Positions 43,343-51,811 of a DNA stretch of 64,000 bases are shown piece after piece. Source of the stretch: Propionibacteriaceae bacterium ZF39 (GTDB lineage: Bacteria > Actinomycetota > Actinomycetes > Propionibacteriales > Propionibacteriaceae); NCBI GenBank assembly GCA_039565995.1, contig CP154795.1:2480001-2544000 (forward strand), in the 5' to 3' direction. Both the position numbers and the translations under genes were made by a program. Under the pieces are notes generated by a model, which searched no databases, was not told the origin of the DNA, and saw nothing but the letters and a program-made list of their open reading frames with translations. Every line of letters starts with the position of its first letter. The stretch's first letter is position 1.

Positions 43343-43696
43343 TTCGGCGCCTCACCTGCGCGTCGCGGCGTCACCCCAGATGATCTCCCCCACCCTGGGC
43401 GACTTCGCGCGAGTTGGCTCTTCCCGCGCGACGCAACCCTTCGTCGCGATGGATACTTCACGCGCGAAGACGCCCCAACTCGAGCAGCTGTGCGGAACCC
43501 GCGCGAAGTGCGGTGCCACGATGACGCAACCCGGGTCGCGAAGCGACGGCATCGATACGGTCCGCGGGGAGCGTCCCGTCCGGGCTGTGCGGACTGAGCC
43601 CGAGGAGATGAAACGCAGGGCGGCGTCAGCCGACCGCAGTGGAGTCGACGAAGCGAGGGAGCACAGAGCGACCGTTCCCGTCGCGGAGCGACGGAA
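43343..43696. other. Non-coding interval with alternating GCGCGAAG repeats
   Basis: No supported gene in these 354 bp between deoA and the end of cimA. Near-palindromic motifs recur: GCGACTTCGCGCGAGTT (43399-43415), ACTTCACGCGCGAAG (43455-43469), and the inverse AACCCGCGCGAAGTGCGG (43496-43513). GAGTTGG (43411-43417) also pairs with CCAACTC (43474-43480). Two small hairpins, GTCGCGAAGCGACGG (43535-43549) and GTCGCGGAGCGACGG (43680-43694), follow; the second ends 2 bp before the cimA stop and may terminate it. Confidence 0.55.
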
Positions 43697-45304
43697 TTAC
43701 TCAGTGATGAGCCCGTAGAAGTACGCGTCGGACAGGGCCTCCCAGGAGGCCTCGATGACGTTGGTGCCGACACCGACGGTGGTCCAGTTGCGTTCGCCGT
43801 CGGTGGTGTCGATGAGGACACGAACGATCGCGTCGGTGCCGTGGCCCTGGTCGAGGATGCGTACGCGATAGTCGGTCAGTTCGTAGCAGGAGACCTGCGG
43901 ATAGGCATCGGCGAGCGCGCGGCGCAGTGCGTGGTCGAGGGCGTTGACCGGGCCGTTGCCCTCGCCGACGAAGAGCCGGTCGATGCCGTGGGCGGTCAGC
44001 TTGACCGTGGCTTCGGTGTCGGTCTCGTCGGTCCCCAGCGAATGGGTGTAGACGCGCCAGTGTTCGACGTCGAACGGGCGCGGGAGCTGGTCGGTCTGCT
44101 CGCGGAGCAGGAGTTCGAAGCTTGCATCGGCGGCCTCATAGGAATAACCGGCGGCCTCGCGTTCCTTGACCGCATCGGTGATGCGGGCGGCGAGCTCGCG
44201 GTCGGAGAGGTCGAACCCGAGTTCCTCGCCCTTGAGCTGGATGTTGGCGCGGCCGGCCATGTCGGAGACGAGCGTACGCATGTCATTGCCGACGAGAGCG
44301 GGATCGATGTGCTGATAGAGCATCGGATCGACGCGAATGGCGGAGGCGTGCAGACCCGCCTTGTGGGCGAAGGCCGACGAGCCCACGTAGGGCTGGCGGG
44401 GCGTACCCGGACTGTTGGTCACCGCCGCGATCGCATGCGAGATGCGGGTGGCCTCGACGAGGGCGCCGGGTGGGATGACCTCCCAGCCGTACTTGAGTTC
44501 GAGGTTGGCCACGACCTGGAGCAGGTCGGCATTGCCGGTGCGCTCGCCGTAGCCGTTGATCGTGCCCTGCACGTGCACGGCTCCGGCCTCGACCGCCGCC
44601 AGGGTGTTCGCCACGGCGCACCCGGAATCGTTGTGGCAGTGGATGCCGAGATCGACGCCGATCTCTGCGGTGTCACCGACGATGTCGGGCATCCAGCTGG
44701 GCAGCATGCCACCGTTGGTATCGCACAGCACGACGACCTCGGCTCCGGCCTCGGCGGCCGTCCGGACGACTTCGAGCGCGTACGCCCGATCCGTGCGATA
44801 GCCGTCGAAGAAGTGCTCACAGTCGAGGAAAACGCGCTGCCCCTCGGCCACCAGGTGGCCCACCGTGTCGGCGATCATCGCCAGGTTTTCCTGCAGGGTG
44901 GTCCGCAGCGCATGCTCGACATGGCGCGGATGGCTCTTCGCCACCAGGCAGGCCACGGGGGCACCGGAGTCGCGCACGGCCGCGATCATGGGATCGTCGG
45001 CGGCGTTGCGACCTACGCGACGCGTGAACCCGAACGCGGACAGCAGCGCGTGCTTCAGCGTCAGCTCACCGTTGCGCATCGCCTCGAAGAACGCCGTATC
45101 GCCGGGGTTGGCACCCGGCCAGCCACCCTCGATGAAGCCCACGCCGAACTCGTCGAGATAGGACGCGATCTTGAGTTTGTCCGCCACAGACAGGCGCAAC
45201 CCCTCCTGCTGGGCCCCGTCCCGCAGCGTCGTGTCATAGACGTGGAAGGACTCGGGAGCAACCAGGGTCTGCGACGCAAGGAAGGAATCTGGGCTGAGGG
45301 TCAC
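43697..45304 (-). CDS. cimA: (R)-citramalate synthase
   Basis: Condenses pyruvate and acetyl-CoA to citramalate, the threonine-independent entry to isoleucine. The 535-residue protein has the DRE-TIM catalytic text FHVYDTTLRDGAQQEGLRLSVADKLKIA, IEGGWPGANPGDT, DCEHFFDGYR, LCDTNGGMLP, IHCHNDSGCAVANTLAAVEAGA and VQGTINGYGERTGNADL, followed by the LeuA-type C-terminal regulatory domain. This is the CimA (TIGR00977-like) rather than LeuA form. The GTG at 45304 gives the usual start. It lies 82 bp downstream of ilvE. LeuCD and LeuB in this window would carry the next steps. Confidence 0.92.
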   Translation of the reverse strand: MTLSPDSFLASQTLVAPESFHVYDTTLRDGAQQEGLRLSVADKLKIASYLDEFGVGFIEGGWPGANPGDTAFFEAMRNGELTLKHALLSAFGFTRRVGRNAADDPMIAAVRDSGAPVACLVAKSHPRHVEHALRTTLQENLAMIADTVGHLVAEGQRVFLDCEHFFDGYRTDRAYALEVVRTAAEAGAEVVVLCDTNGGMLPSWMPDIVGDTAEIGVDLGIHCHNDSGCAVANTLAAVEAGAVHVQGTINGYGERTGNADLLQVVANLELKYGWEVIPPGALVEATRISHAIAAVTNSPGTPRQPYVGSSAFAHKAGLHASAIRVDPMLYQHIDPALVGNDMRTLVSDMAGRANIQLKGEELGFDLSDRELAARITDAVKEREAAGYSYEAADASFELLLREQTDQLPRPFDVEHWRVYTHSLGTDETDTEATVKLTAHGIDRLFVGEGNGPVNALDHALRRALADAYPQVSCYELTDYRVRILDQGHGTDAIVRVLIDTTDGERNWTTVGVGTNVIEASWEALSDAYFYGLITE

Positions 45305-45386
45305 CGCACCAGTCTGGGCAAGTGCCCACGCAGTGGCCAATCCCTCTCGCTGGCTGAGACCAGCGATGACGCACGCAGGGGCGTGG

Positions 45387-46478
45387 TCAGCGGACCTTGG
45401 TCATCCACCCGTGTTCATCGGTGGCCCGGCCGTACTGGATGTCGAGGAGCGAAGCCCTGAGGCCCGCGGTGTGGTGACCGACGTCGCCGTCCGCGACGAC
45501 GTATTCCCGACCGCCTTCGTCCTTGAACGCCCCGATCGGGGTGATCACGGCGGCCGTGCCACACGCAAAGACCTCCGAGATGCTGCCGTCGGCGATGCCG
45601 CCGAGGAGCTCGGAGAGCTCGATCTGGCGCTCCACGGGTTCGAGGCCGCGTTCGGCAGCCAGCGTCAGGATGGAAGCTCGGGTCACGCCCTCCAGGATCG
45701 ATCCCGTGAGCGCGGGAGTCACGAGCTGATTGCCGGAGACGAACCAGACGTTCATCCCGCCCAGTTCCTCGACGAACTGATGCGAACCCGCATCGGCGAA
45801 CAGCACCTGGGCGCAGCCCTGATCGGCGGCCTCCTTCTGGGCGATCAGCGAGGACGCATAGTTGCCACCACACTTGGCCGCACCGGTGCCACCGGCCCCG
45901 GCCCGGGACCACTTGGTGGTGATCCAGATCGAGACCGGCTTCACTCCCGACGCGAAGTAGGCGCCCGCCGGGCTGGCGATGAGCGAATAGGTGACGCGAT
46001 GGGACGCCCGCACCCCCAGGAAGGCCTCGGAGGCGAACATGAACGGCCGCAGATAGAGGCTGGCTTCGCCGCCGCCTGCCTCCGGCACCCAGGCATGGTC
46101 GGCGCGTACGAGCGCTTCGATGCTGCCCATGAAGTCCTCATCGGGCAGCTCCGGCAGCCCGAGGCGGATCGCCGAACGGCGGAAGCGGGCGGCGTTGGCG
46201 TCGGGACGGAACAGCCAGATCGAGCCGTCATCGTGACGATAGGCCTTGAGGCCCTCGAAGACCCCCTGGGCGTAATGCAGGATCGCGGCTGCGGGATCGA
46301 GCTGGAACGGGCCATAGGGCAGGACGGCCGCATCATGCCAACCGTCCGCCAGGGTCCACGTGGCCACGGCCATGTGATCGGTGAAGTTCGTGCCGAAACC
46401 CGGGTTGGCCAGAATGGCGGACCGCTCCTGCGCGGAACGCGGATTGGCGTTCGGGTGACGGTCGAAGTTCAAGGTCAT
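45387..46478 (-). CDS. ilvE: Branched-chain amino acid aminotransferase
   Basis: A PLP fold-type IV aminotransferase performing the last step of valine, isoleucine and leucine synthesis. The 363-residue protein has DGWHDAAVLPYGPFQLDPA, HYAQGVFEGLKAYRHDDGSIWLFRPDANA, the PLP lysine in TGAAKCGGNYASSL, and ACGTAAVITPIG. The ATG at 46478 has TAGGTT exactly 7 bp upstream (46491-46486), so a leaderless start is likely; a TTG three codons earlier falls inside that box. It precedes cimA on the same strand. Confidence 0.95.
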   Translation of the reverse strand: MTLNFDRHPNANPRSAQERSAILANPGFGTNFTDHMAVATWTLADGWHDAAVLPYGPFQLDPAAAILHYAQGVFEGLKAYRHDDGSIWLFRPDANAARFRRSAIRLGLPELPDEDFMGSIEALVRADHAWVPEAGGGEASLYLRPFMFASEAFLGVRASHRVTYSLIASPAGAYFASGVKPVSIWITTKWSRAGAGGTGAAKCGGNYASSLIAQKEAADQGCAQVLFADAGSHQFVEELGGMNVWFVSGNQLVTPALTGSILEGVTRASILTLAAERGLEPVERQIELSELLGGIADGSISEVFACGTAAVITPIGAFKDEGGREYVVADGDVGHHTAGLRASLLDIQYGRATDEHGWMTKVR

Positions 46479-46485
46479 GGAGCGC

Positions 46486-46491
46486 AACCTA
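46486..46491 (-). promoter_or_regulatory. -10 box for leaderless ilvE
   Basis: TAGGTT on the minus strand, 7 bp, then the ilvE ATG; identical in box and spacing to glnS. Confidence 0.55.
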
Positions 46492-46529
46492 TCGCACCGA
46501 TGACCGGGGTGACGGATCGCAAAAGGGGC

Positions 46530-47237
46530 TCAGACGCGGACGCCTCGACCACGCCCCTCCAGACGGTCCATCGTCGATCGGAACCGAACCCTGCCGATGG
46601 CGTACCAGAACAGTCGTTCGCGCCCCGACAGTCGCTCCAGGCTGGAGGCGGCCTGTTCCGGCGTACTACCTCTCAGGACCAGGCCCAGCGCAAGAGAGCG
46701 GTGGGCCTGCGGAGTCGCCCGGGCGATGGCGCGCCGCACCCCGGCCCATTCCGCCGCGGACAGGCGCAGGGCGACGAGCGGCAGGAGCACGTCCTCCCTG
46801 GCGGACAGGTACGCCTTCAGACACCGCCGGTAGTCCCCCAGCCACTCCCGCAGGGGATGCGCCGACGCCGGGGTCGGCCGGGCCAGCCAGTCGCGAAGAT
46901 AACGGTGCACGACCAGCTCGCGCCGGGCGAGGTCGGCGTACAACTCGGGGAACGGCTCGAGCGGTGTCGCCTGTCCGCGGCCTTTCAACAGGGGCAGGAC
47001 CTGTCGCTGCTCGACTCCCCGCTGGACGACGACCAGGGCCAGGATTCCCCCGACCCAGGCCGCGATGGCACCTGCCCGTCCCCGACCGGGCGCCGCGTCC
47101 GTCAGCCACTGATCGACATCCTCGAGTCCGCGCTCGAGGGCCCGGTGCCCCAGCGGCAGTTCCCACATCGCATCGAGGGCCGGATCCCACGGGCCCCGCA
47201 CCTGAGCCAACACGTCGAAATCCCCTCGGTCCGGCAC
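46530..47237 (-). CDS. Degenerate hemerythrin-like helical protein
   Basis: A 235-residue, mostly helical protein. The C-terminal half (REDVLLPLVALRLSAAEWAGVRRAIARATP, then LVLRGSTPEQAASSLERL and FWYAIGRVRFRSTMDRL) follows the pattern of actinobacterial hemerythrin HHE-domain proteins, which read roughly EEEHLLPL, LTAAEW and LLWRLVGRR. Several expected iron-binding histidines seem to be missing, so it may not bind a di-iron centre. The start is uncertain; the GTG at 47237 is used, and a longer form would reach into the promoter of the histidine kinase. The gene is divergent from that kinase and may be linked to it. Confidence 0.55.
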   Translation of the reverse strand: MPDRGDFDVLAQVRGPWDPALDAMWELPLGHRALERGLEDVDQWLTDAAPGRGRAGAIAAWVGGILALVVVQRGVEQRQVLPLLKGRGQATPLEPFPELYADLARRELVVHRYLRDWLARPTPASAHPLREWLGDYRRCLKAYLSAREDVLLPLVALRLSAAEWAGVRRAIARATPQAHRSLALGLVLRGSTPEQAASSLERLSGRERLFWYAIGRVRFRSTMDRLEGRGRGVRV

Positions 47238-47344
47238 TGATGGCCCGATTGTCGATGATCGACCGCACCGGCACATCCGTGCCAGCACTGAGTCGCGTGA
47301 GGGACTCATGGACACCCTGTTGGCTCGCGGCCGATAATCCTGCC

Positions 47345-49003
47345 ATGGCGATACTCCGTCGGCCTGCGCCGAACACTCTCGCCACTGCCGTCCTGCTGGC
47401 GGGCGTCGCCCTGTGCCTGGCCACCATGTCCTGGCGGCTGGCGAGCCCGCCTGCGGTCGCTCTCGCCGCCACCGCCGCGGGGCTGCTCCTCCTGGTCGCC
47501 GGCACCGCGGCTCACAGGCAGCGTCCCGCCAATCGCATCGGGCTCCTGATGGCCCTGGCCGGCTGCGCCATCTTCTCCGAGGACCTGCTGATGGCCCACC
47601 ACGGGCTGCTGCACACGCTCGGGCTGGTTCTCGTCGAGGCCTCCACTCCCCTGGTGATCCACGCGGTCCTGGCCTTTCCGCGGGGACGGCTCGAGAGTCT
47701 GCCGGCGCGCATCCTCGTCATCGCGGCCTATGTCACCACCTTCGGCGGCTCCGCCGCGCAGGCGCTCTTCGACGGATCCGCGCCGATCGACCTCGAATAC
47801 AACCGACTCCTGTGGCAGGACGATCTCCCCACCCATCTGGCCCTCGACCGGGGCCAGGCGCTCGCCACGGGCCTGCTGGCCCTTGCAGTCGGTGCCATTG
47901 CGGTGCATCGGGCTATCCGTGCCCAACGCGGCGACCGGCCGATCATGGTGCTCCTGGCCTCCGGGGCCGCTGCCGGGACGGCCCTGAACACGCTGGTGGA
48001 GCTGGCTCCGACGGTGTCCCCCGCGAAGGTGACTTTTCTGATCGTCTTCTATGCGGTGATCATGGCCTTTTCGATCGGGCTGCTGGTGTTTCTCGACCGG
48101 TTTGCCGATGGACTGGCCACGATCACGCACCTCGCCCGGAACATCGTTTCGGGCCAGTCGCTGGCCACGACCGAAGCCCTCGTTCGCCGGAGCCTGCACG
48201 ACCCGGTCCTCCGCCTCGGCATCTTCGACGAGGCCAGCGGAGTGCATCTCGACAATCGCGGCGCCGTTCTTCCACCGGCCCACCCTCCGGCGGTGGCCCG
48301 GGAGGACTATGGGCTCGTGGCGGCGACCTATTGGGACAACGGTTTCGTGCCCCCGAGCCTGGTCGCGGCTGCGCTTGCCGTGGTCGACGCGGCTCGCGCA
48401 GCCGATCGGGCAGCCGTGGAGGCGCAGACCCTCCTTCGGCGCAATCTCCACGACGGGGCTCAGCAGCGGCTGACGGCGCTCGCTCTCCGCCTCCACATGC
48501 TGGAGACCGGGACGATCGTCGGGGCACCGACCACCTGGGCCCAGACCCGTCAGGAGGTCGAGCTGGCCAGTGCCGAACTCCGTCGGCTGGCGCGCGGGGA
48601 GGCACCCGAGGGTCTCGATGAGGGGCTGGTCGCCGCGCTCCACGGGCTCGCCGCCCGATCACCGATCCCGGTCGAACTCTCCCTCCAGGTGACCGACCAA
48701 CTGCCGGACGACACCGCCGCCACGGCCTATTTCGTGGTCGCGGAGGGTGTCACCAACGCGATTCGGCACGGCGCGGCCACCGTCGTCCGCATCCGGCTCG
48801 ACACGGCCGGGACGACCCTGAGGGTTGAGGTGACCGACGATGGCATCGGAGGTGCCCGCATCGCGCCCGGGGGCGGATTGGCTGGACTGACGGACAGAGT
48901 CACGCGGATGGGGGGCACACTGAGCGTCAGCGAAGCCAGTCCCACCCGACTGCTCGTCCGCCTTCCCCTGATGGAGACCCATGCGCGTAGTGCTGGCAGA
49001 TGA
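47345..49003 (+). CDS. NarL-type sensor histidine kinase
   Basis: A 552-residue membrane histidine kinase. The N-terminal half has about seven or eight hydrophobic helices (residues 5-255) forming the sensor. The dimerisation domain is HisKA_3 with the phospho-accepting histidine in LLRRNLHDGAQQRLTALALRL (about residue 380). The ATPase domain shows the N box VAEGVTNAIRHGAA, G1 VTDDGIGGA and G2 GGGLAGLTDRVTRMGG. GATAAT lies 6 bp before the ATG, so it may be leaderless. It overlaps the response-regulator gene by 23 bp. The signal is unknown. Confidence 0.92.
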   Translation: MAILRRPAPNTLATAVLLAGVALCLATMSWRLASPPAVALAATAAGLLLLVAGTAAHRQRPANRIGLLMALAGCAIFSEDLLMAHHGLLHTLGLVLVEASTPLVIHAVLAFPRGRLESLPARILVIAAYVTTFGGSAAQALFDGSAPIDLEYNRLLWQDDLPTHLALDRGQALATGLLALAVGAIAVHRAIRAQRGDRPIMVLLASGAAAGTALNTLVELAPTVSPAKVTFLIVFYAVIMAFSIGLLVFLDRFADGLATITHLARNIVSGQSLATTEALVRRSLHDPVLRLGIFDEASGVHLDNRGAVLPPAHPPAVAREDYGLVAATYWDNGFVPPSLVAAALAVVDAARAADRAAVEAQTLLRRNLHDGAQQRLTALALRLHMLETGTIVGAPTTWAQTRQEVELASAELRRLARGEAPEGLDEGLVAALHGLAARSPIPVELSLQVTDQLPDDTAATAYFVVAEGVTNAIRHGAATVVRIRLDTAGTTLRVEVTDDGIGGARIAPGGGLAGLTDRVTRMGGTLSVSEASPTRLLVRLPLMETHARSAGR

Positions 49004-49639
49004 TGCCGAGTTGCTCCGTTCCGCGCTTGTGACCCTGCTCGCGCATCATGGCTGCACGGTCGTCGGCGAGGCGGCCACCGCCCACGACGCGATTCGGCTC
49101 ACGCTCGCAGAACGCCCCGAACTCGTCCTCATGGATGTGCGCATGCCCCCGGGGCGGAGCAACGAAGGCATCGTGGCCGCCCACCGGATCCGGGCCGAGG
49201 CCCCGGACGTCGCGATCCTGTTGCTCTCCCAGGACGTGATCCTGGATGGCCTGTCGGAGTTGCTGGCCACGGGACCAGGTGTGGGCTATCTCCTGAAGGA
49301 GACGGTCACCGGCATCACGGGTCTCCTGGATGCCATGCGACGCCTGGGCGAAGGCGGAGTCGTGATCGACCCGCTCGTGCTCAGGCAGTTGGGGGCCGTC
49401 GGCCGGGCCCGCCAGGATCTGGCGGCCCTGACCGAAAGGGAGGGCGAGGTGCTCGAACTCATGGCCGAAGGGTGGTCGAACCGAACGATCGCGCCCGCCT
49501 CCGGCTGAGTGAGCGCACCGTCGAATCCCATGTCCGCTCGATCTTCCTGCGGCTCGAGGTGCCCTCGGAAGACCAGACGAATCGCCGGGTGGCAGCAGTG
49601 TTGACCCACCTCGTCGGACGCCGAGCAGGGAATTCCTGA
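48981..49639 (+). pseudogene. NarL/LuxR-type response regulator with single-base frameshift
   Basis: The partner of the kinase just upstream. The receiver domain is intact (LADDAELLRSAL, acidic pair DD; phospho-acceptor in VLMDVRMP; lysine in YLLKETVTG). The LuxR-type HTH begins normally, LTEREGEVLELMAEGWSNRTIA, but the frame then runs PASG to a stop at 49508. The missing part of the HTH, RLRLSERTVESHVRSIFLRL, follows at once in another frame and stays open to a stop at 49639. One base appears to be missing near 49491-49495 (GCGCCCGCC where GCGCNCCGCC is expected). The receiver would be made without DNA binding unless this is a sequencing error or programmed frameshift. Confidence 0.88.
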
Positions 49640-49669
49640 GACCCCGCCTGCGCCGCGGGGACCGGTCAC

Positions 49670-49675
49670 TAGGGT
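49670..49675 (+). promoter_or_regulatory. -10 box for leaderless leuB
   Basis: TAGGGT, then 7 bp, then the GTG start of leuB at 49683. Confidence 0.5.
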
Positions 49676-49682
49676 TCGTCAG

Positions 49683-50750
49683 GTGTCGACGAACGTGAAC
49701 AAGAGCAAGCCCACCCTGGCTGTCATCGGTGGGGACGGAATCGGGCCGGAAGTCGTGGCCGAGGGTCTCAAGGTCCTCGACGCCGTGGCCGGCGCGGACG
49801 CCTTCGAGAAGGTGGACTATGACCTCGGCGCGGAGCGTTGGCTGCGCACCGGGGAGGTCCTGCCCGACTCGGTGGTCGAGGAACTGAAGCGGGCCGATGT
49901 GATCCTGCTGGGTGCGGTGGGCGCTGCCCCCGGTGACACCCGGATCCCCTCCGGCATCCTCGAGCGTGGCCTGCTCCTGCGCCTGCGCTTCCTGTTCGAC
50001 CACTACGTCAACCTGCGCCCGTCGAAGATCTATCCGGGCATGCCTGTCCCGCTCGCCGATCACGTGATCGACGGCAAGACCGTCGACTTCCTCATCGTCC
50101 GCGAAGGCACCGAGGGTCTCTATTGCGGCAATGGCGGCGTGGTCCGTCAGGGTACGCAGAACGAGATCGCCACCGAGGTCAGCGTGAACACCGCGCTCGG
50201 CGTCGAGCGCATCATCCGGGACGCCTTCATCCGCGCCACCAAGCGCCGCAACCACATCACCCTCGTGCACAAGCACAACGTGCTCGTCAACGCCGGTGGC
50301 CTGTGGCGTCGCTACTTCGAGACGATCGCCGCGGAATTCCCGCAGGTGCAGACCGACTATCTGCACATCGACGCGGCCACGATCTTCCTGGCGACCGACC
50401 CGGCCCGCTTCGATGTCATCGTCACCGACAACCTGTTCGGCGACATCCTGACCGACCTGGCGGGTGCGGTCACCGGCGGCATCGGCCTGGCCGCCAGCGG
50501 CAACATCAACCCCGAGGGCATCTTCCCGTCGATGTTCGAACCGGTCCACGGCTCGGCCCCGGACATCGCCGGCCAGCAACTCGCCGACCCCACCGCCGCG
50601 ATCCTGTCGACCGCGATGATGCTGGATCACCTGGGTCGGACCGACGAGGCCCGGCGCGTCGAGGAAGCCGTCAACGCCGACATCATCGAGCGCGGCCGCG
50701 ACCGTCGCAGCACCGCCGGGGTGGGCGACGCGATCGCAGCACGCCTGTGA
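49683..50750 (+). CDS. leuB: 3-isopropylmalate dehydrogenase
   Basis: An NAD-dependent oxidative decarboxylase of leucine synthesis that can also act on methylmalate in the citramalate route. The 355-residue protein has [21 protein letters not shown], the substrate loop [86 protein letters not shown] and [14 protein letters not shown]. The start is a GTG with TAGGGT 7 bp upstream and no ribosome site. It begins 44 bp after the two-component genes but has its own promoter. A strong terminator follows. Confidence 0.96.
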   Translation: MSTNVNKSKPTLAVIGGDGIGPEVVAEGLKVLDAVAGADAFEKVDYDLGAERWLRTGEVLPDSVVEELKRADVILLGAVGAAPGDTRIPSGILERGLLLRLRFLFDHYVNLRPSKIYPGMPVPLADHVIDGKTVDFLIVREGTEGLYCGNGGVVRQGTQNEIATEVSVNTALGVERIIRDAFIRATKRRNHITLVHKHNVLVNAGGLWRRYFETIAAEFPQVQTDYLHIDAATIFLATDPARFDVIVTDNLFGDILTDLAGAVTGGIGLAASGNINPEGIFPSMFEPVHGSAPDIAGQQLADPTAAILSTAMMLDHLGRTDEARRVEEAVNADIIERGRDRRSTAGVGDAIAARL

Positions 50751-50776
50751 CACCGCTGAACTGCTGAGCACAGCGT

Positions 50777-50805
50777 GAGGGGCCGGGGGTTCTCCCCGGC
50801 CCCTC
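50777..50805 (+). terminator. Terminator after leuB
   Basis: A perfect 12-bp stem GAGGGGCCGGGG / CCCCGGCCCCTC with loop GTTCT, starting 26 bp after the leuB stop codon. Confidence 0.82.
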
Positions 50806-50868
50806 ATCTGTTCGTTGGGGTCTCCCCCGGATTGTTGTGCGAGCAGGGACAGCGTCACCTGCGCCCGG

Positions 50869-51000
50869 TCAGACCTCGGCCCGGGTGGGCACCTCGGGCT
50901 GCTGGAGCGACTGTGGCATCCGGCGGCGACGACGGGGCGCGGCCCCGGGGTCGCGCCGGTCGGACTGCTCGGTCCATTCCTTCGGATACATGTCGTACAC
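50869..51000 (-). CDS. Small basic protein of unknown function (43 residues)
   Basis: A 43-residue ORF starting at a GTG (51000) with AGGGGAG about six bases upstream. The protein begins MYDMYPKEWTEQSDRRDP, has a run of five arginines in the middle (APRRRRRMP) and ends PTRAEV. A short aromatic/acidic head plus a poly-arginine centre is unlike random translation, and the ribosome site and upstream repeats support expression. I recall similar MYxMYPxxW-type small ORFs in other actinobacteria but cannot name a family. It runs against leuB, whose terminator lies beyond its end, and is divergent from the methyltransferase gene. Confidence 0.6.
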   Translation of the reverse strand: MYDMYPKEWTEQSDRRDPGAAPRRRRRMPQSLQQPEVPTRAEV

Positions 51001-51033
51001 AAGCGCTCCCCTGGTCGGGTCGGGAAAGACGGT

Positions 51034-51077
51034 GGACTATCGGGTAGATAGTAGGACTACCAAGCAAATAGTAGGAC
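51034..51077 (-). promoter_or_regulatory. Phased direct repeats upstream of the 43-aa ORF
   Basis: ATAGTAGGAC occurs at 51048-51057 and again at 51068-51077, exactly 20 bp apart. A third GGAC at 51034-51037 keeps the 20-bp period and is followed by TAT. Spacing of two helical turns suggests cooperative regulator binding over the promoter of the small ORF. Confidence 0.6.
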
Positions 51078-51183
51078 GCCCTAGTTGTCCTGCCCGGCCC
51101 GGCCACCCCAGCCGCTCACATGCTGGAACAGTCTCGGATCCCGGGACCGGTGAGGGCGGCCCGGGGGTCGGGGAGACAGTGGC

Positions 51184-51747
51184 GTGGTGAGCGTTCATCC
51201 CGAGATTCCCGAACTGGTGACAAGGGCTCTGAGGGCGGCCTGGTCCGGTGGCTACGTGCACGCGACCCGCACCGAAACGGGACGCCTGCTGGCCACCCTC
51301 GCGGCCACCCGGAAGGGCACCATCGCCGAGTGCGGGTCGGGTGTGGGCGCCGCCTGGTTGCGCAGCGGCGCGCCCCGCCGCACGCGCGTCATCAGCGCGG
51401 GCCCGGAGGCCCGACTGAGCGAGGATGCGACGGAAGCTTTCACCGAGGCCGACATCGAACTGGTGGCCGCGGACTTCGTCGAGCTCGCCGCTCACGGCCC
51501 CTTCTCGCTCCTCGTCCTGGATGCCGACTGCGCCCAGACGGCCGATCGCGACGAGATGGTCAGCATGATCGCCCCGGGCGGCATGATCGTGATCGATGAT
51601 CTGGTGCCGTGCTACGACTGGCCACCGCGGACCCGGGGCAGCATCGATGTCATGCGGTTGGAGTGGTTGACCGACCCACGGCTCGCCAGCACCGAGACGC
51701 AGGTCGCCGAGGACGCGGCCGTCCTCGTTGCCGTACGCCGGTCCTGA
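51184..51747 (+). CDS. Class I SAM-dependent O-methyltransferase-like protein
   Basis: A 187-residue protein resembling small catechol-O-methyltransferase-type enzymes. Motif I is GTIAECGSGVGAAWLRSG (about residue 47), the acidic residue after strand 2 is weakly conserved, and the post-motif FSLLVLDADCAQTADRDEMVSMIAPGGMIVIDDLVP matches the family loop. EAAW at residues 20-25 and YVHATRTETGRLLA resemble the entry helix. The start GTG at 51184 follows GGGGAG by eight bases. Substrate is unknown; it is divergent from the 43-aa ORF. Confidence 0.8.
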   Translation: MVSVHPEIPELVTRALRAAWSGGYVHATRTETGRLLATLAATRKGTIAECGSGVGAAWLRSGAPRRTRVISAGPEARLSEDATEAFTEADIELVAADFVELAAHGPFSLLVLDADCAQTADRDEMVSMIAPGGMIVIDDLVPCYDWPPRTRGSIDVMRLEWLTDPRLASTETQVAEDAAVLVAVRRS

Positions 51748-51811
51748 CTTCTCACCCATCCCCCACCGTCCGGGTGCGGCTTCGCACGCCTCTGGGGCAG
51801 GATGGACTCCC

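Noticed and set aside
43380-43718. 112-codon open frame in the deoA-cimA gap.
   Set aside because: It overlaps the repeats and the end of cimA, has no ribosome site, and its translation shows no family resemblance.
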